Translations under genes and position numbers: made by a program
NCBI RefSeq assembly: GCF_036711975.1
Contig: NC_091975.1
Coordinates: 4,218,501-4,282,500, forward strand
Length of the DNA stretch: 64,000 nucleotides
Origin: Onthophagus taurus
Taxonomy: Eukaryota > Arthropoda > Insecta > Coleoptera > Scarabaeidae
Direction: 5' to 3'
Notes under the pieces: model-generated
Database searches by the model: none
Told to the model about the DNA's origin: nothing
What the model saw: only the letters and a program-made list of their open reading frames with translations
Part shown: positions 49,501-60,100 of the stretch, one piece after another
Layout of the letters: every line of letters begins with the position of its first letter
Numbering within the stretch: the stretch's first letter is position 1

Positions 49501-50777
49501 GGCTCAAAACTTTCCTACCGCGTCGGTTTGTACCGAACAGGATAAAAAAAAACAAATATAAACAAATAATATACGAAGCGATACAAAATTGATTGAAATC
49601 TTGGTTTTCAATTAACACTTGTCTGACTTTCCAAGGCACTCTCAGCCAGTTTACTGCTGTTAATGGAAGCGCCGAGATCCGACACGCAGATAAATAATTG
49701 ACAATTTTATTGGCCCTCCAATTACTCCGACTTGGACGCCGTTCCCGGCAGTTTATAAAGTTAAATTGAACCGCCGTTTGAGTGATAAAACGAATTTTAC
49801 ATCCCCCGATTTCAATTCAAGACGTACGGCAACAATGACAACCCCATCTTACGAAAACATCAACATCCCCACCTGATTTGCATTTATTTTTAATTAACCA
49901 TTCCCCTTTTATGTAAATTTTGTGGGATGTATATGTATACAATGACAAGATCCATTTATCTAAAAGCCTCGAAAACAATTTTTGATGAGAACTTATTTCC
50001 GTTACGATGATGGTGCTGTTACACTATAAACAAGTGAGTAACTCCTGAAGGGCCCCATTAGACCATGAAAACCGACTGCAATAAAGCACAGGAACGTGCG
50101 GCGCCACCGACGCCATATTGTGTGCAGCGTCCCGGGCGGCAGATACGTTTGAATTGTGTATGGTACCGTACCTTGTAAATTATTATGCGGCCGGAACTAA
50201 TGTTAAATGCGTGCGTTTCATTAACGGCCCGAGTCATGTGCAGATGATCCGGTATAATTATTAGGTGCCCAGTAGCAACCCTCGGATTAATACCCTTTAA
50301 TCACGTTAATAAACTTCGTGTTTACCTCAAAACTGTTCAACTTAATATGATTTTACATTTGGTTGAACTCCAAGAAAAATACGTCTATTTTGAACGAAAT
50401 TTAGATCAATATCTACTATATGACGTACAATTTTTTGATGTGATGAATTCTTGAATGGAATAATGGGGGAATCATAATTGATTTTTGTGAGTGTAACTAA
50501 TGAACTTAACTGAACTACTAAGTTCATTATAATCATGTGACCGATGTAGTTCAACTTTCTGTACAACACTATGTGAAAGAAAACTTTCTGCTTCTCCGTT
50601 TGATGAGAGATGAAACGGTGCGATCCTAAGATCAGACGTCTACCTCGAAAGTTCCCTTAAAATATGCATAGATTCATTGTTATTAACAAAAACAATTTTG
50701 GTACTGTTGTATAAAAAGTTAATGTTTTTTAATCCATACCTTTTAATTTTGCCTTTAACCCATTACTGTGTAACACA

Positions 50778-51022
50778 TTTGCTCTCAGATGCATCCATGT
50801 CGAGAAAAATCCGAAAATATGAAAATTAGAAAAATTCGTAGTTTCACAAGACTCTAATAGAAAAAATCAGTATTCCGAGCACGATGCAGAAAAATGTATG
50901 GAACAAAAGTTGTAGCCAATTTTACCCTTAACACATTGCTCATCAACACTTTTGCTCTCAGATGCATCAATATCGAGAAATATTCGAAAATATGAAAATT
51001 AGAAGAATTCGTACTTTCACAA
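50778..51022. repeat. Partial tandem duplication, period 173 bp
   Basis: TTTGCTCTCAGATGCATC at 50778 recurs at 50951. Each copy continues with TCGAGAAA, CGAAAATATGAAAATTAGAA, AATTCGTA and TTTCACAAG. The intervening part ends with TACCCTTAACACATTGCTCA, resembling TAACCCATTACTGTGTAACA before the first copy. Two copies, modest divergence, no coding potential. Confidence 0.85.
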
Positions 51023-53240
51023 GTTATGGACTACTTCCCTCTATTTACATTTTGTCTTCATCATCCTTTCTTGAACCATCATTCCTTTAACTCCTTGTTT
51101 CCTTGCTATCGAGAACCCATACAGTTAAAAATTAACTTAAACAATGCAGAATATTTTACATTATCAACACAACAAACAAAAGTAATTATTAATCGAGTTT
51201 ATTCTAATTAATTAATTTAAACGAAAATTTAATTTTAAACTACAATGACGAACGCAAGTACAACAACATTGCAGTTGTGTAACAAGCAGTAAGTTTTAAT
51301 CAACCCTCTATTTTCGTTTGGTTACATCGATTACCGAATTTTACACAGAATGTTGAAGTTTTGAGTTTACCTTCCATAATAACAAGTTTATTAATTTCTG
51401 TTTCAGATAATTGTCGATGTTGAGACGGCAATTGGTATCAATTAAGAACCGGGATTGTAATGAACAAGATATGCTTCTTATTATTTGTGTTTCCAACACA
51501 GTTTAACACCGATACGAAATTAGTTAAGTTTCCCAGGAATTGTTGAGAAGTTTAGGTCAAATTTTCCATAATAATTACATTTACTGCAACAAAATCGTTT
51601 AATGAAGATATATCTACGGGGACTAGTAAACTCCGAACAGCATCAAAGCCTTTCTCGGTGGGATGTAATGCACCGACTGTTGTCTCAAATAATCCTAATG
51701 GATCGAATTGTATTTGTGATGATTACAAAGTGCCGTAAATGGTGCAATAATACAAGCTAATACAAGCTATATGGTTGATTACACGGTTCCCTTGTTTTGA
51801 TGCGAGTTATTTGTTAGATATACAACACATTATGAACCAATGTTACGATTGTTGCAGAATTGTAATATAGCAGGCGTTATTGTCCCAGTGTAATTTGTAA
51901 TTGTAATGTTCATAAGCGATGAAGGGGAATACAGGAGTGATGTCATCGCATCCCATCAACGAGTCGCCTCCTATTAACCTTAATAGAAAACGGTTGCCGG
52001 CAAACTAACCCAGACGTCCGCAGCTCTAGTTTGTTGCTGGTTGACGTTTTGACCTCAATACGAGAGATACACCGTCGATGTTGTCCAGGAAAATTCTATT
52101 TTTAACTTGCTTATTGGAAAGTATTGACGGAAATTCAATAATTTCTCGGTGTTGGTTGCGTGATTGGTTCCGGAATGAAGTATCGGAAATATAAATAACT
52201 AAAACTTTAGCTTCTCATTTACGATTCCACGCACGGCACGAGGGTCAACGGCATCATCGTTGATATATATTTTCTCGTATTTACCGCCGCTAAATCCATA
52301 CCTGGAAAATCGAGAACCCTACTAAATCTCTTGCAGCGCGTACGTAATTCGCGCCTAGCGCTTTTATGACGGCGCAAATGCACCAGAAATTGGATAACAG
52401 CCTCGTTTCGCCGCCGCACTAGCTTTCGGCTCTATTACGCCGCACTGGCGCGCCCATCTCTGATTTATTTATACGCGTCCTAACTTATTCAATACAGTTT
52501 CGGCGTCCATGCATAATGCATCCAAGTGCGGGGACACGTGCAGACGTGTAGGACATCAGACCAAGACGTTTGCACGTCGCTGTACAGCGCGTCATTGACG
52601 CCCTATGACACGATCACATTCGCAATTCAAATTTTAACCTAGAAAGCGTGATTTCTTTAAATCAATTCTAAAAGATTATTAATCGTATCAATACAACCGC
52701 ATCAAAAGCACCCTAGATTAAAAACAAGCTCGAGTGGTCTTTTAACGTTCTGTTCTTTCTTTTGCTAAAGCTAACGTTGGGCAGCAGCTCTTTGATGGCG
52801 AGTTTCGAAAATTTTCCACCCAAACAAGCCCTCGGCAGAGTCAGGCATGCGTTAATAGTCTTTAACAGTGTTCTCTGCCGTCCCTTGATTGATTTTGGAC
52901 GAGATTCGATGATGTTGGTTTTTCGACGAAACCGAATTGGATGCGCTCCGGTTTAGCAAATGCGCGACGAATTTCGCTCTTAATGGACCGACTCGGCTCC
53001 AAAACAGAAATAAAAGCTCCCCGGAATAAGTGACTGGTATTTACCCGTCGTTCCGGTCGAGTAAACAGCGCCGATAACAATGATTGATGCCCTGAAAATG
53101 TGCGCCGACGTCCCAACACCCAATAAAACTGTCATCACCGCATCAACCGGTAATGAATACGCCCATATTTATATTAGAAATCATATTTCCTACAACAAAA
53201 TACATTTTAATGATAGATTGTAAAAACAAACAGTGTTTTT

Positions 53241-53303
53241 TACTCCAAACATATTTAATCGACTCTACCGGTTTCGGCCTAGACCATCATCAGGAGTTTT
53301 GGA
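53241..53303 (-). other. Hammerhead-ribozyme-like motif in a dispersed insect repeat
   Basis: On the minus strand the order is CTGATGA (53293-53287), an 11-nt spacer able to form GGT/GCC pairs (53286-53276), GAAAC (53275-53271), a self-complementary ACCGGT, then GTC (53263-53261). The outer flanks CCAAA and TTTGG can pair as a distal stem I. This order matches the hammerhead core, and ACCGGTTTCGG...CATCATCAG motifs are familiar in arthropod dispersed repeats, including Penelope-like elements as I recall. Against it: the base after CTGATGA is T, which cannot make the usual first stem II pair, and stem II is minimal. Activity is unproven. Confidence 0.4.
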
Positions 53304-54142
53304 AGATCGTCAGGAAATATATTTTGTATTAAGATTTTAAAATTTTCAGTTTTCTTTCTATATTTAGCTCTTCTACCTTGTTAAGGTAACACAATGGAGC
53401 ATCACGTCGACCTCCTTAGCGCGTTGATTTTAACTGTCAAACTATTTCCATCTGCGGGACGAGTTTCGCGAGAGCAAGTGAATAACAAGCGCTCGTGGCG
53501 GTGCGATACGGCGTAAAACCCACTACTTCCCGTTTTCTTAGAACAATGCGAACGTAGCTCTCTCGCTCGTTCTCTCGCCAGAATCGAAAGACACGTTGAA
53601 ACAAGTCGTGGGCGAACTGGTAAGAGAAAGGCTTGCAGGAAACCGGGCGTCCGAATGGCTCGCAATGGCGAACATGAATGGCGTGCCGTATTGACCTCCT
53701 TTTCACTGCTCTAAACGTACGGATGACCTGCGGCACTAAAATCTAACGTAATCGGTTAATAAATTCATCCACCATCTATAAAAGCCATACAATAAAAAAA
53801 TGTGGTACTTTTTAAACTAGATTTTCATTACGAATTGACTTGCCACATTGTCAATGTTTACTAAATCCCAGAGTTAGATTTCCCAAATGAACTCGGCTAG
53901 TTTTTCCAATTTTTTTCTGGATTTTCCCAGTTAACTAAAACAGCCCCGTTCAGTTTACCCGTCGCGTCGCGTCGATCGAACCGCGTTGGCATTTAACAAA
54001 CGTATCACTAACTTAGCAGACGGCAACTGCAGGATGTCAACTGAGTTTGAGATCAATCTTGAAAGTTCCACGACCGGTATGTAAATTCTACTTGAATCCG
54101 GTATTACATCTTTAGTAGGGATCGATGCGAAGTTTCGGGACG

Positions 54143-54162
54143 CTTTTATTAATTAATAAAAG
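54143..54162. repeat. Perfect 20-bp AT-rich palindrome
   Basis: CTTTTATTAATTAATAAAAG reads identically on both strands. It contains TAATTAAT, a homeodomain-type core. In AT-rich DNA such a palindrome can arise by chance, though 20 perfect bases is long. Confidence 0.9.
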
Positions 54163-54942
54163 TTTGGTATCGAATCTAATAAAACTTTGGGTTTCTTTGC
54201 TCTGAGTTAAACGATTTTTTACGCCCTCGTTTTAAAAGGGATTGGTTGGTTTACGATCTGACGTAAAGCCTAAATCTGCATGGAAAAGTTTTGTCGTTTA
54301 CTACCCTTCGTAAACAGGAATGTATTAACTATAAAATGGATTCAACAAGAAGATGTATTCAATCGTTTGACTTCACCTGTATATAGAAGAATTTTTTTAC
54401 CTTAAAATAAAACGGATATCCCAAAGAAGAACGTCGCGAAAGCGGATAAATTTAACCAGTCTGGTCGGCATAATTACAGAAAGATGGTGCAAGGGGAGAG
54501 AGGAATTGTCCAGACGAAACTATAAGATTAATGCGTGTTTCTGGAGCAATGCGGCGCTTAAAATACGGATCTTAATTCATCCACGTCTTTGATGCTATCC
54601 GCATTAACGAACTGGTTTAATTCTAATGATTTGTTTTTTTTAACCTAAAATTAATCAATCAAACGAGATATGAACTCTATTAACTTCCAATCACTTTATT
54701 AAATGGTCGATGAGCGTATAACACGGCGCCCAAAAACGAATATCGACGTGAAAGTTTAACGAAGCACTTATCGCGCTCTATTTTTGCTCTCAACATTCAT
54801 TACATATTCATGTCGACAAAGTGACCGTCCCAAAAACGAAAGGCCGATTTTGCGCACATCCTAAATATATCATATGCTAAGCTTTGCTTCAAAGCCGGAT
54901 TGTCTATTGAAATGATATGGGGAAACGTATATATCGCAGGTA

Positions 54943-54970
54943 GAAAGCTCCTTTGCGTAAAGGAGCTTTC
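54943..54970. repeat. Perfect 12-bp stem hairpin with GCGT loop
   Basis: GAAAGCTCCTTT (54943-54954), loop GCGT, then AAAGGAGCTTTC (54959-54970). All twelve pairs are Watson-Crick; pairing stops abruptly on both sides, so it is not part of a longer precursor-like hairpin. Function unknown. Confidence 0.9.
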
Positions 54971-56557
54971 GAATCTTTCTCGCTCAAGGATTAAGATAAT
55001 CTGCGTATTGTAAACAAGATACGTTCGAGGAACTAATTGAATTTTATACATCGTGGGCGCGAGCTTGAGTTTGTCGAAATTGTTAGACGTTTATAAAGAC
55101 AAGGTGATTAAGGATGATGGCTTCGACGATACGATGTTCGCCATATAACGTAGCAGGTTTAATCCAGTTAGCGGTAGGTAAGTGCCTCAGCAAACATTCG
55201 AAATTACACGGGGCGATGTTAAAGTAAGTTTACTCTATACATTACGTTATAGGTATACCCCAATTAGTACTGTTAATAATAACACAAATTTACAGATACG
55301 CAAAAAAAAAACTAAACTGAGGGAAATACATACTAGAAATGGTGATGAAACTCGTCGGGATGTTTGTTTGTTGTACACTGTAAACATTACATAATGTTTT
55401 GGCTTGTTAATATTTATAAATAAAACACAATTTCTTTTTCATTAATTTTTTTGTGGTTATATGTATGTATGTTAACAGAATTCTTTGAAATAAAAAAATA
55501 TTTTTCGAGTTTAACATTACTTCCTCTACTAAAATATGTATCAACGAAAAAAAATTGCGTCGAGGAAGAGAAATTCGAGCGGGCAACGTAGCGGAACGAC
55601 AACACGGAGCAACCGGGAGTATAATTCAGCATTTTTAGCCCAAAGGCATGCGACGACAAGTAGATAGAGAACGTGCTATACGTGACATTAGCCGGACATC
55701 TCCCGGGTTCATATTTATCCGACTGCCTTTCAGTCGACGTCCGCGGACACAGCACGTTTTGTTCTTTATTGCTGGTGCAATCGGAAAGAAGAACTTGGAG
55801 CAAAACGAATAAATCGTATCAATTCCTTACAAACCAAGAATTTAATTCAATTTATAGTTGAAATTAATAACCCGTCTTTAAGGAAGCGTAAAGTAACAAC
55901 CCCAACGGGAAAATGACAAATTCTATGACAAACTAGAACACGAACCGCATTTTGGCGGGTTCCTAAATCACAATTCCACCCTTATTACATACCGGGGCGG
56001 TGTTTGCATGTACTACGAACGAGGAACGTATTTGTACAGCAAGTGAAATAAATAGGGTGCACGGTGGAGCAAAAGCTACCGGTTTCGTATTTCTACGTTC
56101 AACTAAAATTACGCCTCAGCAGGCGTGTTAATGATGAGTTATTACAGTATCATAAAAATCCGCAGGATGGTATACCGATTTGTAATTATTTAGGTTTCCA
56201 AAATTGTTCATAAACATTTCAGAGAAAGTGGAACAAACATAAACCAGACCTTATCAGAACGTAGATATTATAAGCACATCCAATCCCGGCCCAAACCGTG
56301 TCCGAATTTAAATTCGAAACGGAATTGAATACCTTTCAATATCTTCCACGGAGATAATGGAATTTTTTTGGCCAACCGCATTAGGGTGAAATTTACGACA
56401 TCTGTTTGGTATTGGGCCGATCCTAAATTGTACGGGTAACGACCGCGGGCTCCATCCATAATTCCCGGATGTTTTCCAACCACCGTAACCAGTTTCCATT
56501 AAAATTCATTTTTTTTCTACTTCGGTAACGATTAATTAAGTGATTTTCGTGTTCCAG

Positions 56558-56609
56558 GTGACCATGAGAGATGTTCTTCGAAAGGGAAGCCGTCGTCGAA
56601 GAAATCCAG
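56558..56609 (+). CDS. Candidate small exon with start codon (MRDVLRKGSRRRRNP...)
   Basis: Flanked by a good acceptor (GATTTTCGTGTTCCAG) and a perfect donor (CAG|GTGAGT). The 52-nt exon contains an ATG at 56564 opening MRDVLRKGSRRRRNP, then a split codon; another frame reads DHERCSSKGKPSSKKS without a start. I recognise neither. Under the first reading it would be the first coding exon of a gene whose leader could start at 41124 and whose body lies to the right, mostly outside the window. The splice sites are the evidence; the product is unknown and it may be a chance exon. Confidence 0.3.
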
Positions 56610-56998
56610 GTGAGTTTTATTAGAAATCCCTTGTATTGTAACGTGCACGTCCCATTGCATTATTCAAATGATTAATAGTAAATGTCGCTCATAAATCAGG
56701 CATACATTACTGCCACCAGCAGTTTGTACTGTGTCTGAATATAACCTAAAATAACAAACTATCCCATTTCGCTAAATTGTAAACTAAAAATATTAGATTG
56801 AACGTGACAGGTTTATCTAAATTTATTGTTGGATTGATTTATTTTTTACTTATAATTAATTTTTCCGATATATCCGGATATTCCAAGTCTTTCGTCGGTG
56901 CAAAACTCGTCTCAGCTCCTCGTCCCGTAATAATTCATACAAGGTATTTGCGTAGCTAATTGCCTCATAACGAATTCACGAGGGGCTCGGCGCTGACT

Positions 56999-57178
56999 TT
57001 AATAAATTTCTACTGAGCCGGTCTCGTCGGATGTGCACAGGAGCCCACATATAACCCCATTCCTGCTGGACCTGTCTACTGCAGGTACAATGTACTGCTT
57101 CCACATGATCACCATTGTTATACCACTCGCACCAATGAACAATGAAAAGTACATAGTGGTGGTTTTCAGAAAACTCAT
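56999..57178 (-). CDS. Possible 59-residue single-pass membrane micropeptide
   Basis: The minus-strand ATG at 57178 opens MSFLKTTTMYFSLFIGASGI, continuing TMVIMWKQYIV, a plausible single membrane helix (about residues 9-26), then a short Cys-containing tail ending GSVEIY and TAA. No promoter or known family. The plus strand is also open over much of the same interval in two frames, so the openness may simply reflect local lack of stop-like triplets. Confidence 0.15.
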   Translation of the reverse strand: MSFLKTTTMYFSLFIGASGITMVIMWKQYIVPAVDRSSRNGVICGLLCTSDETGSVEIY

Positions 57179-60100
57179 TTTACAAGATAAATTAATTTTA
57201 TAATTGAAGTTAGATTGATGTGTTTGATTTAATTGGGGTAACCCAAAAGGAATCTATTCCAATATCTAGATATATTTGAGGAATGATGAATGCGGGTACT
57301 AATACGAGACAGGAGACAACCACAAACGTACAAAAGCCACCAGAAATTTATATCTTTTCATTATAGCGACTGCGCATCGCCTTGGAGCCGAGTGGGTAGT
57401 GGTCGAAGGATAAATACGAAGGAAGCATCGATTGCGTTACCGTAATTGGAAGCTGGCAATAAAGGAAGACGAACGGCAAAACGCGTTTAATGAAAATCAT
57501 CTCGCGGTTCGTATCCCGGTTTTATAATTGAATAGCAACGTCCGCGATCACCTACAACTAGTAGGGCATTATTACGTATCCAGTCGCCCGGTATATTTCC
57601 CTAATGGCCAGCTCGGGTATTTAATATGGTAAATATTTAAATTAGCTCGTTTCCCGCTCTCCATACATCAAGTTCGCAGTTTGCCAACACGTTCCCGACA
57701 AACTGGGCCCTGTGCAACAACCACAGTCGAATCATTAATCAATACGGCGCGTTCAAACGTGCCATCGCGCCATGTTTTAACTCGACCCAAAATTGCCAAA
57801 ATAACCTACAAGAACACTCCATAATCGTACAGACAACATCGAGATTGATTCATATTTCACAAGCCGTAAACGACCCAGTTCCGAATGATAACGCTTTTAT
57901 CATCTGTTCGTTATTATTATGGAAGCAACAATACACCACGTTCCCTCTATCTGTTGCGAATCTTAGTTTCATAAACACACAATTAAATTGAATAGTAGTA
58001 GTTTGTTGCACCACGGTCTCGTAAAATTTGAGCTAACGAACACTCATTTTGGTAATAAAGTTTTATCATTTGGATGTGTTGCTCAATCAGGTAACTTGAA
58101 AACACTTTATTAAACTGAAGTTTTGCATAATCGTATTAATCGTGGGTGAAATTTAAACCATGTAAAGTCAATACGAAGTAATTTTGTATAATTTTGACAG
58201 TGACATAACGTCAAATTTCATTTTTCATTCCTTTGAAGTTTTCGATTTCTTTGAAGTCCAAGTTTCCTAATCCGAGAACTTCAAAAATCTACAAGATAAG
58301 CTAAGTTATAATTATATTTATTATTTATAAACATTATTTTTATTTCAAGGTCATTTCTTGAGATGTAACGTGTCTTCTTGCAAAGGATCGCATTCGGTCG
58401 AGCGAGCAAACAGTAAGATCCTGCGATAGTCACGGTTCGTAGAGTCGCCTCTCGTAATAAAGATACCTTGCGATGGATACCAGGTTGTGGTTTAAAAGTA
58501 CCCCAATATAAGAGGTTTATTAACCAATCGATACAGGGGAGACGTAGAAATGCTTTGAAGCGAAAAGATTAACTTCGTTGGTCAACTAACGGAATTCCAG
58601 TGGTGTTTTGGATGTACTCCCAAAGTTTTTTATTTTTAGGTTTTTAAATTTCGTATTTTTGCAAAGTTGCGCCGCATGAATCACCGACAAGCTCGGGTGG
58701 TTATTAAATATTTCAAAGGGGCCGTTATCGTATAGGCCGCAGGGTCGAACTTGGCGGTTCGGGGCCCAATAAAATTTAATAAAGCGCCGATGCGGACCAC
58801 AATAACCGTAGATAAACGGGCCGTAATGGCGAGGGACATTATGGATTTTTAATTTTCACTAATAGCACTAATGACATATTAGTTGTTGTACTACGTACTA
58901 ATTTATAACGCTATCGTGAATCAATCAGCATCGAAACAGTTTAATTTAATTTCTTTTGTTTGGTGGATTTTCCTTCTCGACGACATTTCAACGTAAAGCC
59001 GTCAGATTACATCCACTCGCTTTGCGTCTCGCCGCGTAAATTATCCTGTCACCCAGTAGAAACAATAAACTGCACCGAAGAGAGACGCGCCGCTGACCCA
59101 CGGAGGTTACTTAAGGTTGATTTAGAGCTGCTGCCGCGTCGACTGCGATGCCCCATTAAACCAGAAGATGCCCGTTCTCCGACGTCCGTCCGGCGATTTA
59201 ACCGAACGTCGTTCACTTTCCGCGTCACTCGAATGTTGACCTCCGCGTTCCAAAGAACGACTCAAATTTACATACGCGTTCGTCTGCATAATGGACACAC
59301 GGTGACTCATGTGTAGAAGAAGAAATTAGCTCGAAGGAAGTCAGAAATCATTCCTTTTTCTTCGTTATTTATAACCACCGTGGCAAGAAGTTGTAAATAG
59401 TCGGCGCTAGTCTCCAAATTAGAACTGGAAACCGGCACGTGGAATGTCCTATTTACAACGTGGCCAAAGAATAAATAAATTGAGATGACAAATTCCAATT
59501 AACCCAATATGTAATTTTTTGTACTGAATTTTGTTTAGCTAATCGGCGAATAGTGGTGAAATGCCAACGACCCGTGCACTTTAACCTTCTTCTCGGTTCG
59601 GAGAATGTAGGACTATTTATGGAGTAGAAATAAGAAGACTGGGCGGGAACGCAACGGAGCTAGGTCTAGTTGCGTATACGAGATAAAACGCGAGTGCGCA
59701 CTCCCATCAGATATCGTGTATCCGATGTGGATCTTGCGACGCTGTAACGACTCGCATTGTTTCATACCTAAGCGTCGGGCCGTAAAGTCCTTTTGTGGCG
59801 AAAAGAGGGCGCGCACGCGATACTGCTTTACTCGTAAACAACTCCATCGCAATCTACTACTAATATTCTAAAGTAACAAGTGGCACTTTTTATGGTACGT
59901 CTACATTTTTACGATGTGATTAACTAGGGTATCATACATTTATGTTTATGAATGATTAAATATGAAGAATTAAGTATCTAAATATCTCTCCTATGTCAAA
60001 ATTCATCTTCTTTGTTATTTGCGCTCCATATCTTTGATCATCATGACCATCATGTCTCAGTGGCACTCTTGGTGTCTCGTTCAAAATTATGTCTTTTTAG

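Larger units (their letters stand above)
41356..56557. other. Long stretch without a recognisable gene
   Basis: No open frame here resembles a known family. Larger chance frames (111 codons at 49048, 99 at 53736 minus, 105 at 44559 minus) lack promoters or splice partners. It contains a decayed coding-like relic at 43.5 kb, a 173-bp duplication at 50.8 kb, a hammerhead-like motif at 53.2 kb and short palindromes, all listed separately. It may be a first intron if the candidate exons at 41.1 and 56.56 kb belong together. Confidence 0.45.

Noticed and set aside
53402-53736. Overlapping minus frames of 87 and 99 codons
   Set aside because: Two different frames are open over the same CpG-rich DNA; neither shows domain features.
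55414-55803. 129-codon minus frame, the longest single frame right of Mvl
   Set aside because: Composition shifts along its length, the last third is AT-rich read-through, and there is no recognisable domain or splice support.
58960-59316. 118-codon plus frame, Arg-rich
   Set aside because: Starts at TTG, biased by CpG-rich DNA; an opposite-strand frame is also open; no family match.
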